Of a stretch of 64,000 nt of DNA, positions 17,372-27,509 are shown one piece after another; positions within the stretch are counted from its first letter, which is position 1; each line of letters begins with the position of its first letter. The notes under the pieces were generated by a model. The model was not told the DNA's origin. It saw only the letters and a list, made by a program, of their open reading frames with translations, and did no database searches. The position numbers and the translations under genes were made by a program. The stretch is from positions 124,001 to 188,000 of the forward strand of contig CP015195.1 in the NCBI GenBank assembly GCA_012221805.1. Direction: 5' to 3'. The DNA is from Pasteurellaceae bacterium RH1A (GTDB taxonomy: Bacteria > Pseudomonadota > Gammaproteobacteria > Enterobacterales > Pasteurellaceae).

Positions 17372-20300
17372 ATGCTACCAAGACTTGCAAACACCCCTGA
17401 TCTTTCACCCCTTGTTGAAAGCTATCTAAACCAACTTAAACCCCAGTTTAGAGGCGATATAGCCTCCAGCTACGCCGACCGCCTCTCGCTTGCCACCGAC
17501 AACAGCGTCTACCAGCAACTCCCCCAAGCCATTCTTTTTCCTAAATCGGTTGAGGACGTGCTTGCTTTAACCCAACTTGCCAACCAGCCGGACTTCCAAG
17601 GTCTCACCTTCACCCCTCGGGGCGGGGGCACGGGCACCAATGGCCAATCGCTTAATAACAATATTATTGTCGATCTCTCCCGCCACATGAACCAGATCTT
17701 AGAACTTAATGTAGAAGAGCGTTGGGTGCGGGTGCAGGCTGGTGTGGTCAAGGATCAACTCAACCAATATCTTAAACCCCATGGGCTTTTCTTCTCGCCT
17801 GAGCTCTCCACCAGCAATCGAGCCACTCTGGGTGGCATGATAAATACGGACGCTTCCGGCCAAGGCTCGCTCCAATATGGCAAGACTTCCGATCATATTC
17901 TGGCCCTCAAATCTGTGCTCATCAATGGGGAGCTGCTGGAAACCCAAGCGGTTAAAACCGAGGATTTTTCTGCAAATTTAGACAGCCTGCCACTCTCACC
18001 GCTAGGCAAAAAATTACACACCGAGATTTTCAGCCGCACCAAGGCCCTGCGGCCGACTGTCTTAAGCGAACTGCCCCAGCTCAACCGCTTCCTCACTGGC
18101 TACGATCTGAAAAATGTCTTTAAGGATGATCTCAGCGAATTTAACCTGACCCGAATTTTAACCGGCTCTGAAGGCTCTCTGGCCTTTATTTGTGAGGCCA
18201 AGCTCAACCTCCTGCCCATTCCCAAATTCCGCACCCTGATTAACATTAAGTATAACTCCTTTGATGCCGCCCTGCGGTCTGCCCCTCTTATGTTGGAGGC
18301 CAAGGCGCTTTCAGTCGAAACCGTGGACTCCAAGGTGCTGAATCTGGCCAAGCAGGATATTATCTGGCATTCGGTTTCCGATCTCTTAAAAGAAGAGGAG
18401 GCCAACCCGATTTTAGGGATTAACATTGTGGAATATGCTTCCAACAATCAGGAAGAAATTGAGGCCCAAGTCCAAACCCTTTGCCAAAATTTAGATGAAA
18501 AAATTGCCCAGGGAGAAGGGGGGATTATTGGCTACCAGACCTGTACCGAATTGGCTTCGATTGAGAAAATCTACGCCATGCGGAAGAAGGCGGTGGGGCT
18601 GTTAGGTAATGCCCAGGGCTGGGCCAAGCCTATTGCCTTTGTGGAAGACACCTGCGTGCCGCCGGAACACCTGGCCGACTACATCAGCGAATTTCGTCAG
18701 CTCCTAGACAGCCATAACCTAGCCTACGGTATGTTCGGCCATGTGGATGCCGGCGTGCTCCACGTCCGCCCGGCCCTGGACTTATGCGACCATGAGCAGG
18801 TACAAACCTTCAAGGCCATTTCCGATCAGGTAGTAGAACTGACCGCCAAATACGGCGGCCTGATTTGGGGGGAGCACGGCAAGGGCATGCGTTCCTACTA
18901 TGGCGAGCGTTTCTTTGGCCCAACCCTTTGGAAGGAACTGCGTTATATCAAGGGGCTTTTCGACCCCCATAACCGCCTCAACCCGGGTAAGATCTGCACG
19001 CCGCTAGAAAGCGACCATCAACTCTACCCTATCGATAGCCCTATGCGGGCCGATTTCGACCGGCAAATTCCCCTTACCGTACGGGAAGAATTTAAGGGGG
19101 CCATGAGTTGCAACGGCAATGGGCTTTGCTTTAATTTTGATGTGCATAGTGCCATGTGCCCTTCCATGAAGGTGTCGGGCAACCGCCTCTTTTCACCCAA
19201 GGGTCGGGCCACCCTGATTCGGGAGTGGTTAAGATTGCTGGCAGAGCAGAATGTGAAGCCAGATGATCTGCTCTTCAAACCTCAGGAAAAATCCGCTAAG
19301 TTGGTCGATTTTGTAGCCAAAATCCGCCATCAGTGGCGAAAGGGCAAGGATTATGATTTCTCCCACGAGGTCAAGGCTGCCATGGATACCTGCCTGGCTT
19401 GTAAGGCCTGTGCCAGCCAGTGCCCAATTAAGATTGATGTGCCGACCTTCCGTTCACAGTTTAATGACCTCTATCATCGCCGCTATTTCCGCCCAGCCAA
19501 GGACTATGTGGTGGGCAATCTGGAATTTGTCGCCCCATTGATGGCCAAAGCTCCCCGCTTTTTTAACTTCTTCAGCACGAATAACCTGGCTGAAAAAATC
19601 GCCAATAAGACCATCGGTATGACCTACCTGCCCGCCCTATCTGTGCCTAACTTAGCACAAGAGCTGGTACAAATCGGCTACCGAGGTTCAAGTCTTGAAG
19701 AACTGGAAAAAGAGGCGGCAAACGGTACAAAATCGGACGATTTTTGCAAGACCGTCCTGGTGGTGCAGGATCCCTTTACCTCCTATTATGATGCAAAAGT
19801 GGTGGCGGATTTCGTCCAGCTCTGCCAGAAACTAGGCTTTAGACCGGTCGTCCTGCCCTTCAAGCCTAATGGCAAGGCCCTGCATGTTAAGGGCTTCCTC
19901 AACCGCTTCGCCAAAACTGCCCAAGATCAGGCGGATTTCTTAAGCCGTGTGGCCAAGCTAGGCCTGCCTATGGTGGGAATCGATCCAGCTCTGGTGCTGA
20001 TTTATCGGGATGAATACAAGCTCATCCTCAAGGAAAAACGGGGGATTTCCAGGTTCTTTTAGCCCATGAATGGCTAACCCAAGAACTCAAGGCTGGCCGC
20101 TTGGAGGCTTGCAAAAAAACGGCCCAAACTGACCGCTTGCCTTGGCACCTCTTTGCCCACTGTACCGAAGCCACCGCCCTACCTGGCAGCCCAGGCCAAT
20201 GGCAGGCCATCTTTGCTCATTTTGGTGAGAAGTTGACAAACGAAAGTGTGGGCTGTTGCGGCATGGCCGGAACCTTTGGGCATGAAGTGGCAAGGCAGGA

Positions 20301-20463
20301 GATGTCCAAGGCCATTTATCGCCAATCTTGGCAGGTTAAATTAACGAATAAAAATTTGGAACGCTGCCTAGCCACAGGCTATTCCTGCCGCTGCCAGGTT
20401 AAACGCATGGAGCAAACCGCCATCAAGCACCCTGTCCAGGCCCTCTTGGAACTGGTCAGTTAG
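17372..20463 (+). pseudogene. ydiJ: YdiJ-type FAD/Fe-S D-2-hydroxyglutarate dehydrogenase, frameshifted
   Basis: Matches E. coli YdiJ over its whole length (about 1,030 codons). It oxidises D-2-hydroxyglutarate, made as a by-product by SerA, to 2-oxoglutarate. Seen: FAD-binding PRGGGTGTNGQ near residue 80, TSNRATLGGMINTDASG, GEHGKGMRSYYGERF, a 4Fe-4S motif CLACKACASQCPIKID near 680, and CCG-type cluster residues CCGMAGTFGHE in the last part. Start ATG 17372 (MLPRLANTP) fits the family. The frame breaks at the five-G run 20040-20044; six G would give KRGDFQVLLAHEWL. The downstream frame runs intact to 20463. It overlaps the recQ end by 8 bases, convergent. Confidence 0.92.
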
Positions 20464-22273
20464 ACTGAAGATGGCTTAGGTGATCCTTGATAAGGTTGAT
20501 AAAGGCCGGCCCGAAGCGTTCTAATTTCCGCTCGCCCACCCCGTTGATGTCCAGCATGGCTGCACGGTTGGTGGGCATAAATTCGGCCATTTCTTGAAGG
20601 GTGGCATCGTTAAAGACCACATAGGGCGGGATATTTTCCTTGTCGGCAATCTGCTTACGCAGGAAACGCAGGCGGGCAAAGAGATCCTTGTCGTAACGCT
20701 GGCTGGCCTGTTTTTGCAGAAAGCCACTGGCCGAGGATAGCTTGAGCCTCGGTTGAGCCAGCTCCAGCGGCACTTCTGCCCTCAGCACAGGGCGGGCACT
20801 TTCGGTTAATTGCAGGGCCGAATGATAGACAATGTTCTGCTGGATCAGCCCCAAATGAATGAGCTGGCGGGTCACGCTGACCCAATAGTCCTGGCTCTTG
20901 TCCTTGCCAATCCCATATACAGAAAGCTGATCGTGCTGGAAGTCCCGAATCTTCTGGTTATTCAGCCCCCGCAAGACCCCAATCACATGATGGAGACCAA
21001 AAGTTTGGCCGGTACGGTAAATGACCGACATGACCTTTTGGGCATCCACCAACCCATCATATTTTTTAGGTGGATCCAGACAAATATCGCAGTTCTTGCA
21101 GGGTTCTTGGCGGTGTTCACCAAAATAATTGAGCAGAACCAGGCGGCGGCAGGTTTGGGATTCGGCAAAGGCCCCGATGGCCTGGAGCTTGTGCTGTTCA
21201 ATCTGGCGTTGTTCGCTTTCAGGCTTTTCCAAAAGCACCTTGTAGAGCCAGCCATAATCGCTAGGGTCGTAAAAAAGCACGGCTTCGGCTGGTAGATCGT
21301 CCCGTCCAGCCCGGCCGGTTTCTTGGTAGTAGGACTCAATGCTGCGGGGCAGGTCGAAATGCACCACAAAACGAACGTTGGACTTGTTGATCCCCATGCC
21401 AAAGGCGATGGTGGCCACCACCACCTGAATGTTATCCCGCTGAAAGGCGTTCTGAACCGTTTCCCGCTGCTCGACTGACATCCCTGCATGATAGCCCATA
21501 ACCGCCACTCTTCTTGCCGCCAGCTTTTCGGTAATTTCCTCCACCTTCTTGCGGCTGTTGCAATAGACAATCCCGCTCTTGCCCTTTTGGGCCAGAATAA
21601 ACTTGGCCAACTGCTCCATGGGCTTGAATTTTTCCTGCACCGTGTAGCGGATATTTGGCCGATCAAAGCTACCCAAATAGGTGTGCGGGTTTTGTAGCTG
21701 GAGGTGCTGGATAATATCGGCCCGGGTGGTTGGGTCGGCTGTGGCCGTCAGGGCCATGAGGGGCACATTGGGGAAGTGCTGACGCAGGCGGCCGATCAGG
21801 GTATATTCAGGGCGGAAATCATGGCCCCACTGGGACACGCAATGGGCTTCGTCCACTGCAATCAGGCTGATCTTACAGCGGGAAATAAAGTAGCCGAAGT
21901 TGCTGGTCATGACCTTTTCAGGCGAGAGGTAGAGCAGTTTAAGCTGGCCGCTCAGGGCCTTTTGCTCGACCTGGCGCTGCTCTTCAAAGGTCTGGCTGGA
22001 ATTGAGGTAGGCCGCTTCTATACCGTTGGCTAAAAGCTGATCGACCTGATCCTTCATCAGCGAAATCAGGGGAGAAATGACCAGGGTCAATCCCTCTAAG
22101 CAGAGGGCCGGCACCTGATAACAGAGGGACTTACCACCGCCCGTGGTCATAATAACCAAGCAATCCTGGCCATGCAAAACCGCCTCGATCACTTGTTCTT
22201 GACCTTGGCGGAAATGCTGGTAACCAAAGATTTGGTTAAGGATGTCTTTGGGTTGGTGGATAGTGGGTTGCAC
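20456..22273 (-). CDS. recQ: ATP-dependent DNA helicase RecQ
   Basis: 3'-5' helicase acting in RecF-pathway recombination. 605 residues from GTG 22273 (reading QPTIHQPKDIL), preceded by AAGGATC. An in-frame ATG at 22336 would add 21 residues encoded by repeat family B, so it is not the natural start. Seen: Walker A MTTGGGKSLCYQ, DEAH box AVDEAHCVSQWGHDFRPEY, ALTATADPTTR, GRAGRD motif VI, zinc-binding CRRLVLLNYFGE with CKNCDICLDPP, winged helix and a C-terminal HRDC domain. Length fits E. coli RecQ (609). Confidence 0.95.
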   Translation of the reverse strand: MQPTIHQPKDILNQIFGYQHFRQGQEQVIEAVLHGQDCLVIMTTGGGKSLCYQVPALCLEGLTLVISPLISLMKDQVDQLLANGIEAAYLNSSQTFEEQRQVEQKALSGQLKLLYLSPEKVMTSNFGYFISRCKISLIAVDEAHCVSQWGHDFRPEYTLIGRLRQHFPNVPLMALTATADPTTRADIIQHLQLQNPHTYLGSFDRPNIRYTVQEKFKPMEQLAKFILAQKGKSGIVYCNSRKKVEEITEKLAARRVAVMGYHAGMSVEQRETVQNAFQRDNIQVVVATIAFGMGINKSNVRFVVHFDLPRSIESYYQETGRAGRDDLPAEAVLFYDPSDYGWLYKVLLEKPESEQRQIEQHKLQAIGAFAESQTCRRLVLLNYFGEHRQEPCKNCDICLDPPKKYDGLVDAQKVMSVIYRTGQTFGLHHVIGVLRGLNNQKIRDFQHDQLSVYGIGKDKSQDYWVSVTRQLIHLGLIQQNIVYHSALQLTESARPVLRAEVPLELAQPRLKLSSASGFLQKQASQRYDKDLFARLRFLRKQIADKENIPPYVVFNDATLQEMAEFMPTNRAAMLDINGVGERKLERFGPAFINLIKDHLSHLQSN

Positions 22274-22297
22274 GGAGATCCTTGGGAATTTGAGGCG

Positions 22298-22356
22298 GAT
22301 AGCACCAGCCTCCAGGCTGGTGCTAATCAGGCACAAGCGTGGACGCTTGCGCCATC
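22298..22356. repeat. Palindromic repeat family B, copy 2
   Basis: GATAGCACCAGCCTCCAGG with its inverted arm ending GCTTGCGCCATC. It lies 25 bases upstream of the recQ start and lengthens the apparent recQ frame. Confidence 0.8.
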
Positions 22357-22369
22357 GTTACAAGGTAAT

Positions 22370-22417
22370 ACAAGCGGTTGAAATTTTGCAACTTTTTGCA
22401 AAAATCTGCCCGCTTGT
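22370..22417. repeat. Inverted uptake-signal pair, likely cyaY terminator
   Basis: ACAAGCGGT (22370-22378) faces CCCGCTTGT (22409-22417), with AAATTTTGCAAC-type arms between. It forms a hairpin that directly follows the cyaY stop codon on the minus strand. Confidence 0.8.
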
Positions 22418-22728
22418 TAGGCTAGCTCTACCACTTCACCATGTTTTTCGGTTGCCTCACGGAAGTAAGCACTGAAAGGACGCTGATCCTTGGTGCCCAG
22501 CCAGTCTCCATCACGATAGACAAAGTGGAAGGCTCCTAGCTTGCTGGATAGCCACATCTCCCGCATGGCTTCCTGTTTGTTGATAACGACTTGGGAGCGG
22601 TCAGGGAAAACCAGGGTCATCACAGAACCTTGGACTTCGCAATCGATGTCTGCACCTTGTTCGTCTAGAGCATCTTCAATGGTTTGCCAGGCCTCATTGA
22701 CAGCCTGATGAAATTCTACTGGGGTCAT
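22417..22728 (-). CDS. cyaY: Iron-sulfur cluster assembly protein CyaY (frataxin)
   Basis: 103 residues from ATG 22728 (MTPVEFHQAVNEAW); ten further upstream codons are not typical. Frataxin binds iron and modulates IscS-dependent Fe-S assembly. The acidic first helix (EDALDEQGADIDCE) and the strand QVVINKQEAMREMWLSSK are clear frataxin features, as is FHFVYRDGDW. Cytoplasmic. Eleven bases lie between its start and the tsaD stop, so it is probably read with tsaD. Confidence 0.92.
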   Translation of the reverse strand: MTPVEFHQAVNEAWQTIEDALDEQGADIDCEVQGSVMTLVFPDRSQVVINKQEAMREMWLSSKLGAFHFVYRDGDWLGTKDQRPFSAYFREATEKHGEVVELA

Positions 22729-22738
22729 TTTCTTCTCT

Positions 22739-23767
22739 CTATAAGCTAGGTAAATCACTCATGGCCCAACGGGGCTTAACTTGGACGCTTAGGTCGGTCG
22801 TTTGCCCTGCCTTGAGGCGGACAAAACCAGCATAAGCAATCATAGCACCGTTGTCGGTGCAAAAGGCTGGGCGGGGGTAAAAGGCTTGCCCGCCAATATT
22901 TTGCATAAGTTCTGCCAGATCGGCTCGTAACTGTTTGTTGGCACTGACCCCACCTGCGATGACCAAGCGCTTGTAGCCTGTTTGCTGTAAAGCTCGGCGG
23001 CACTTGATCATAAGGGTGTCAATCACGGCTGTTTGGAAGGCATGGGCAATATCGCACTTGGTTTGCTCATCTAATTCACCCTGCTCATTTACATTAGCTG
23101 CAATGGTGTTGGCCGCAAAGGTTTTGAGGCCTGAAAAGCTGAAATCCAGGCCAGGCCGATCGGTCATGGGCCTTGGGAAGACAAAGCGCTTGGGCTGGCC
23201 CTGCTCGGCTAATTTGGCCAGGGCAGCCCCCCCTGGGTAGTCTAAGCCTAGGAGTTTGGCTGTCTTATCAAAGGCTTCGCCAGCGGCATCGTCAATGGAT
23301 TCGCCCAAGAGTTCATATTGGCCGACATTTTCAACCTTGACCAACTGGGTATGGCCGCCCGACACTAACAGAGCCACAAAGGGAAATTCAGGCGGGTTGT
23401 CCTCTAACATAGGCGCCAGCAGGTGGCCTTCCATATGGTGGACACCCAGGGCTGGCACATTCCAAGCATAGGCTAACGAACGGGCAATGGTCGCCCCAAC
23501 CAAGAGTGCCCCGACCAGGCCTGGGCCTGCGGTATAGGCCACCGCATCAATTTGGTTTGGTTCAAGTTTGGCTTCATCAAGGGCGGCTTGAATAAGGGGC
23601 AGGGTCTTACGGATATGATCACGGGAGGCCAGCTCAGGCACCACACCGCCATAATCAGCGTGCATGTCAATCTGGCTGTAAAGCTGGTTGGCGATGAGGC
23701 CACGGGCTTCATCATAAATAGCCACGCCCGTTTCATCGCACGAGGTTTCAATTCCTAAAATTCGCAT
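22739..23767 (-). CDS. tsaD: tRNA threonylcarbamoyladenosine transferase subunit TsaD
   Basis: Transfers the threonylcarbamoyl group to A37 of ANN-decoding tRNAs, together with TsaB and TsaE. 342 residues, full length. Visible: [13 protein letters not shown] at the start, metal ligands HHMEGH near residue 110, [28 protein letters not shown] and [10 protein letters not shown]. Essential in most bacteria. A run of seven G/C near 23227 is in frame and correct, so long homopolymers are not always shortened here. Confidence 0.96.
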   Translation of the reverse strand: MRILGIETSCDETGVAIYDEARGLIANQLYSQIDMHADYGGVVPELASRDHIRKTLPLIQAALDEAKLEPNQIDAVAYTAGPGLVGALLVGATIARSLAYAWNVPALGVHHMEGHLLAPMLEDNPPEFPFVALLVSGGHTQLVKVENVGQYELLGESIDDAAGEAFDKTAKLLGLDYPGGAALAKLAEQGQPKRFVFPRPMTDRPGLDFSFSGLKTFAANTIAANVNEQGELDEQTKCDIAHAFQTAVIDTLMIKCRRALQQTGYKRLVIAGGVSANKQLRADLAELMQNIGGQAFYPRPAFCTDNGAMIAYAGFVRLKAGQTTDLSVQVKPRWAMSDLPSL

Positions 23768-23795
23768 GGTTGGCTTGGGTTTTCATAAAAACACA

Positions 23796-23843
23796 ACAAG
23801 CGGTAGGCATTTTGTAAGTTTTTACAAAGTTCTGACCGCTTGT
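23796..23843. repeat. Inverted uptake-signal pair between bamD and tsaD
   Basis: ACAAGCGGT (23796-23804) and ACCGCTTGT (23835-23843), both perfect nine-base cores, with TTTTGTAA/TTTACAAA between. It forms a long hairpin downstream of bamD on the minus strand and probably acts as its terminator. Confidence 0.85.
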
Positions 23844-23859
23844 CGGATGGGATGATAGA

Positions 23860-24633
23860 TTAGAACTGCTCGCCGTAGGCTGGCTTGCTCACCGATGGGA
23901 ACTCACGGTTCTTATTTTGCTCAATCAGGGCTTCCACCTTGGCGGCCGAGTCCTCAATACCCATGGCCTTGAAGGCATCACGCAGGTATGGCAGGGCATC
24001 GGCGGTCGGCTTGCTTTCAGGGTAGAAACGCATCATTTCTTCCACACGGTTGGCCACGGCCACATAGGCGTCACGCTTCATATAGTATTTGACGATTTCA
24101 AGCTCATGTTCAGCCAAGCGATTGAAAAGGAAAGCCATCCATTGGCGGGAATCGGCAGCGTATTGGCTTTGCGGGAAGTTATCTACAATCAGCTTGAAGC
24201 TGCCGTAAGCGTTACGCACATTTTCTACCGCACGGGAGGCACGGTTTACACGGAAGAAATCCTGGATAAAGTTATCGCCTAAGCGGGCGTTAGACAGGGC
24301 GGCCAGGTAGTAAACATAGTCCATGCTTGGGCTGTTTGGGTAGCTACGCACAAAGCGTTCAGCTACGTCAATGGCCTTATAGTATTCGCCCACCTTGTAT
24401 TGGGCATAGGCCAGGCTTAGGAGGGTTTGTTCGCCGTAGGTGCTGTGTCTGAAGCGGCCATCAACGGCTTCTAAATAGCGGATGGCTGAGGTGTAATCCT
24501 CCTCCTGCAAATAGGTTTGCCCCTTGCTGTAGAGATCTTGGGCTGGCGATTGTTCAACTTCATTGTTGCTGGAACAGCCTGCAAGCGCAAGACCTGCTAA
24601 GAGTGTAGCCAGAAGGGTTCGGAATGGGCGCAT
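23860..24633 (-). CDS. bamD: Outer membrane assembly lipoprotein BamD
   Basis: Essential lipoprotein of the BAM complex that folds beta-barrel proteins. Start ATG 24633 (MRPFRTLLATLL). The signal ends in lipobox LALAGC, so the mature protein starts at cysteine near residue 19. The rest is TPR-like: SKGQTYLQEEDYTSAIRYLE, LLSLAYAQYKVGEYYKAI, FVRSYPNSPSMDYVYYLA. 257 residues. It is divergent from rluD, as in E. coli and Haemophilus. Confidence 0.95.
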   Translation of the reverse strand: MRPFRTLLATLLAGLALAGCSSNNEVEQSPAQDLYSKGQTYLQEEDYTSAIRYLEAVDGRFRHSTYGEQTLLSLAYAQYKVGEYYKAIDVAERFVRSYPNSPSMDYVYYLAALSNARLGDNFIQDFFRVNRASRAVENVRNAYGSFKLIVDNFPQSQYAADSRQWMAFLFNRLAEHELEIVKYYMKRDAYVAVANRVEEMMRFYPESKPTADALPYLRDAFKAMGIEDSAAKVEALIEQNKNREFPSVSKPAYGEQF

Positions 24634-24770
24634 AATATTTACCTTAAAAAGTTTCTGCGGATAGTCAAGTTTCATGTACAATGCTTTGTACCTGCTATCT
24701 TCGCAAAGTTCAGCGAAAATGGCCTTATTTTATAGAACATCGAACGAGATTAAAACCCTAAATTACAATT

Positions 24771-25748
24771 ATGACCCAACAAATGATTTTACAGGCCCAG
24801 GTGCCTGCTGATTTACTTGGTGCAAGGCTGGATCAGGCCCTTGCGCAAATCTTTCCTGATTACTCCCGTTCCCGCATTAAGGTTTGGATTGAAAGCGATT
24901 TAGTGACCGTCAATGGCCAAATCTGCAACAAGGCCAGAGAAAAGGTTTTTGGCGGCGAAAGCGTGGAAATTCAGGCGGAAGTGGAAGAAGAAGTCCGCTT
25001 CGAGCCTCAGAATATTCCCCTTAATATTGTTTATGAAGATGATGATATTATCGTGATTAACAAGCCCAAGGACTTGGTCGTCCACCCAGGGGCGGGCAAC
25101 CCTGATGGCACGGTACTCAATGCCCTGCTCTACCACTATCCGCCCATTGCCGAAGTGCCACGGGCAGGCATTGTTCACCGCCTAGACAAGGACACCACGG
25201 GCCTGATGGTGGTGGCTAAAAACATTCCAGCCCAGACCCATCTAGTCACGGCTCTGCAAAAACGCCAGATTACCCGTGAATACGAGGCCGTGGCCAGCGG
25301 GATTATGACCCAGGGCGGCAAGGTGGATGAGCCTATGGCTCGCCACCCAACCAAACGTACGGCTATGGCCGTTCACCCCATGGGCAAGCCGGCTGTGACC
25401 CATTATCGGATTATGGAGCGCTTCCGTAACTACACCCGCCTGCGTTTACGGCTAGAAACTGGCCGCACCCACCAAATTCGGGTACACATGGCCCATATTG
25501 CCCATCCGCTCTTGGGCGATCAGCTCTATGGTGGCCGGCCTCGCCCACCCAAGGGAGCCAGTGAGGACTTCCTCAGTGTCTTGCGAGGCTTCCAACGCCA
25601 GGCCCTGCACGCCATTATGCTGCGGCTTAACCACCCCATTACAGGCGAGCTGATGGAATGGCACGCCCCGCTGCCAGAGGATTTTGTGGAACTGGTGGAA
25701 GCCCTCAAGGCCGACTACCTACTCTATAAGGACGATTTAGATTATTAA
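24771..25748 (+). CDS. rluD: 23S rRNA pseudouridine synthase RluD
   Basis: Makes pseudouridines 1911, 1915 and 1917 in helix 69 of 23S rRNA. 325 residues: N-terminal S4 RNA-binding domain (DLLGARLDQALAQIFPDYSR) and a catalytic domain with the aspartate in HRLDKDTTGLMVVAK near residue 140, plus GRTHQIRVHMAHIAHPLLGD. Divergent from bamD with 137 bases between, which must hold both promoters. Confidence 0.95.
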   Translation: MTQQMILQAQVPADLLGARLDQALAQIFPDYSRSRIKVWIESDLVTVNGQICNKAREKVFGGESVEIQAEVEEEVRFEPQNIPLNIVYEDDDIIVINKPKDLVVHPGAGNPDGTVLNALLYHYPPIAEVPRAGIVHRLDKDTTGLMVVAKNIPAQTHLVTALQKRQITREYEAVASGIMTQGGKVDEPMARHPTKRTAMAVHPMGKPAVTHYRIMERFRNYTRLRLRLETGRTHQIRVHMAHIAHPLLGDQLYGGRPRPPKGASEDFLSVLRGFQRQALHAIMLRLNHPITGELMEWHAPLPEDFVELVEALKADYLLYKDDLDY

Positions 25749-25849
25749 CTAGAAGTGAAGACTTAATTCACTTTTTGAGGCTTTTGTTTTGCTTTAGTTA
25801 AGAATACACTAGCATCCGTCTTTTACTTTATTCAATATCAGAGGTTTCT

Positions 25850-26437
25850 ATGAAAAATGTACTCGTTTTAAAATCCAGTATCTTAGGCGACAATTCCCAA
25901 TCATCCGCCCTAAGCGATTATTTTGTTGGTCAATTACAGGCCAATGTAACCACCCGTGATGTGGCCGCCCAGCCTCTACCTTACTTCACAGGCGAAGCCG
26001 CCCTTGCCACCCGTGGCCAACCGCAAAACGATGCCCAAAAGGCCTTGGCTGACTTGTCTGACAGCCTAATTGCAGAATTAAACGCAGCCGATCTTCTCGT
26101 GGTCAATGCTCCAATGTACAACTTCGGCATTCCAGCTCAACTTAAGAGCTACTTTGACTACATCTGCCGTGCCGGCGTAACCTTCCGCTACACCGAAAAC
26201 GGCCCTGAAGGCTTGGTTAAATGCAAAAAAGCCGTGGTTATTCTTTCCACTGGCGGCTTCCACAAGGACACCGCTACAGATTTAGTTAAACAATATGTGC
26301 AAACCGTCCTAGGCTTTGTGGGCGTGAATGAAGTGCAATTTGTTTACGCTGAAGGCATCGGCTTCGGCCCAGAAGCGGTTGAAAAAGCCCAAAATCTTGC
26401 AAAAGCAGAATTGGATCAGATTGTTAAAGCTTTATAA
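25850..26437 (+). CDS. azoR: FMN-dependent NADH-azoreductase / quinone reductase
   Basis: 195-residue flavodoxin-like enzyme. It reduces quinones, and azo dyes as a test substrate, with NADH and FMN. Seen: N-terminal VLVLKSSILGDNSQSS phosphate loop, the FMN loop APMYNFGIPAQLKSYFDYI near residues 85-104, AGVTFRYTENGPEGL, and ILSTGGFH. RBS GAGG before ATG. Monocistronic; repeat family B copy 3 follows its stop. Confidence 0.9.
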   Translation: MKNVLVLKSSILGDNSQSSALSDYFVGQLQANVTTRDVAAQPLPYFTGEAALATRGQPQNDAQKALADLSDSLIAELNAADLLVVNAPMYNFGIPAQLKSYFDYICRAGVTFRYTENGPEGLVKCKKAVVILSTGGFHKDTATDLVKQYVQTVLGFVGVNEVQFVYAEGIGFGPEAVEKAQNLAKAELDQIVKAL

Positions 26438-26451
26438 TTGATACCCTCAAC

Positions 26452-26513
26452 GATGGCGCCAGCCTCCAGGCTGGTGCCTGTTTTTCGGCACAAGCGTGGA
26501 CGCTTGCGCCATC
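26452..26513. repeat. Palindromic repeat family B, copy 3
   Basis: GATGGCGCCAGCCTCCAGG then GGTGCC, with the inverted arm GGACGCTTGCGCCATC. Best preserved copy. It lies 15 bases after azoR and upstream of tatA. Confidence 0.85.
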
Positions 26514-26684
26514 TTTTATATTGGCTTAGCCAAAAAATCCGAAACCTTACTCCAACTCCCTCCACTTTTTTCGAGCAAATTTGTCGGAAATCACGCAAAT
26601 TTGATCAAGCCTACTGTTTTTCTGGCGGAAAACTCGTATAATCGACAGGTCTTTTATTTTCACTTCAACCAAAGAGGACTTTTT

Positions 26685-26912
26685 ATGGGTGGTATCAGCA
26701 TTTGGCAACTCCTGATTATTGTGGCAATCATTGTCTTACTTTTCGGCACCAAGAAATTGCGGACACTCGGCACAGACTTGGGCGAATCGGTCAAGGGCTT
26801 TAAAAAGGCCATGAGCGATGACAAGAAACCTGAAGATGCGGGTTTTGAGAAAGTTGAGCAAAAAGCAGACGCTCAAACTGAACAAAAGGCCAAAGAAAAA
26901 GAGCAGGCATAA
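26685..26912 (+). CDS. tatA: Twin-arginine translocase subunit TatA
   Basis: 75 residues: membrane helix [16 protein letters not shown], hinge, amphipathic helix with [14 protein letters not shown], and a charged lysine/glutamate tail. It forms the size-variable pore of the Tat pathway. Start ATG 26685 (MGGISIWQ) has AGAGGA nearby; the longer open frame upstream is not coding. tatB begins 3 bases after the stop. Confidence 0.95.
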   Translation: MGGISIWQLLIIVAIIVLLFGTKKLRTLGTDLGESVKGFKKAMSDDKKPEDAGFEKVEQKADAQTEQKAKEKEQA

Positions 26913-26915
26913 TCC

Positions 26916-27509
26916 GTGTTTGATATTGGTTTCTCTGAACTGGTTCTCATCATGATTGTGGGCCTGGTTGTGCTAGGCCCCAAACGGTTACCAGTAGCAA
27001 TTAAAACAGTAATGGGCTGGGTGGCGACCATCCGGGGCTTGGCTGCCAATGTGCAAAACGAGCTGGCCCAAGAACTGAAACTGCAAGAGTTGCAAGAGAG
27101 CATCAAAAAAGCCGAATCCCTCAACCTGACCCAGCTTTCCCCTGAGTTAAGCAAAACGGTGGAAGAGCTTAAACAGTCTGCCGAAAAAATGAAGGCCAAT
27201 CTGGCGGAAGCCAAGGATAGCTTCGAGGGCTTGAGCAAGGAAGAGGTATCAGCCATTCAGGATAAGATCGAGGCCGAAAGCCAGCAGCTTGAGGCCCAAG
27301 ATCAGGCTCAACAAGCGGCTGAAAAGGGCGAAAAACTTGCAAATGGGCAGGCACCCTCAAACAGTGAGCAAACACTTTCCGCCGATGAGTTGGCTGAATT
27401 GGCCGAAGAGGAATTGGATGAGGAGGCTCTGGCCGCCTACTATCCGCCTGATGATGACTTGGCCGTGGTCGAAAACACCTTAGAAAAGGAGAAGACCCAT
27501 GTCAGTTGA
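26916..27509 (+). CDS. tatB: Twin-arginine translocase subunit TatB
   Basis: 197 residues from GTG 26916. N-terminal helix [20 protein letters not shown] with the LGPKRLP hinge is TatB-specific, followed by a long amphipathic helix and an acidic, glutamine-rich tail ([14 protein letters not shown]). Receives folded precursors together with TatC. Overlaps tatC by 11 bases. Confidence 0.94.
   Translation: MFDIGFSELVLIMIVGLVVLGPKRLPVAIKTVMGWVATIRGLAANVQNELAQELKLQELQESIKKAESLNLTQLSPELSKTVEELKQSAEKMKANLAEAKDSFEGLSKEEVSAIQDKIEAESQQLEAQDQAQQAAEKGEKLANGQAPSNSEQTLSADELAELAEEELDEEALAAYYPPDDDLAVVENTLEKEKTHVS

Noticed and set aside
22274-22336. Upstream extension of recQ to an ATG at 22336
   Set aside because: The added residues are encoded by palindromic repeat family B; the GTG at 22273 has a proper AAGGA ribosome site and gives the family length.
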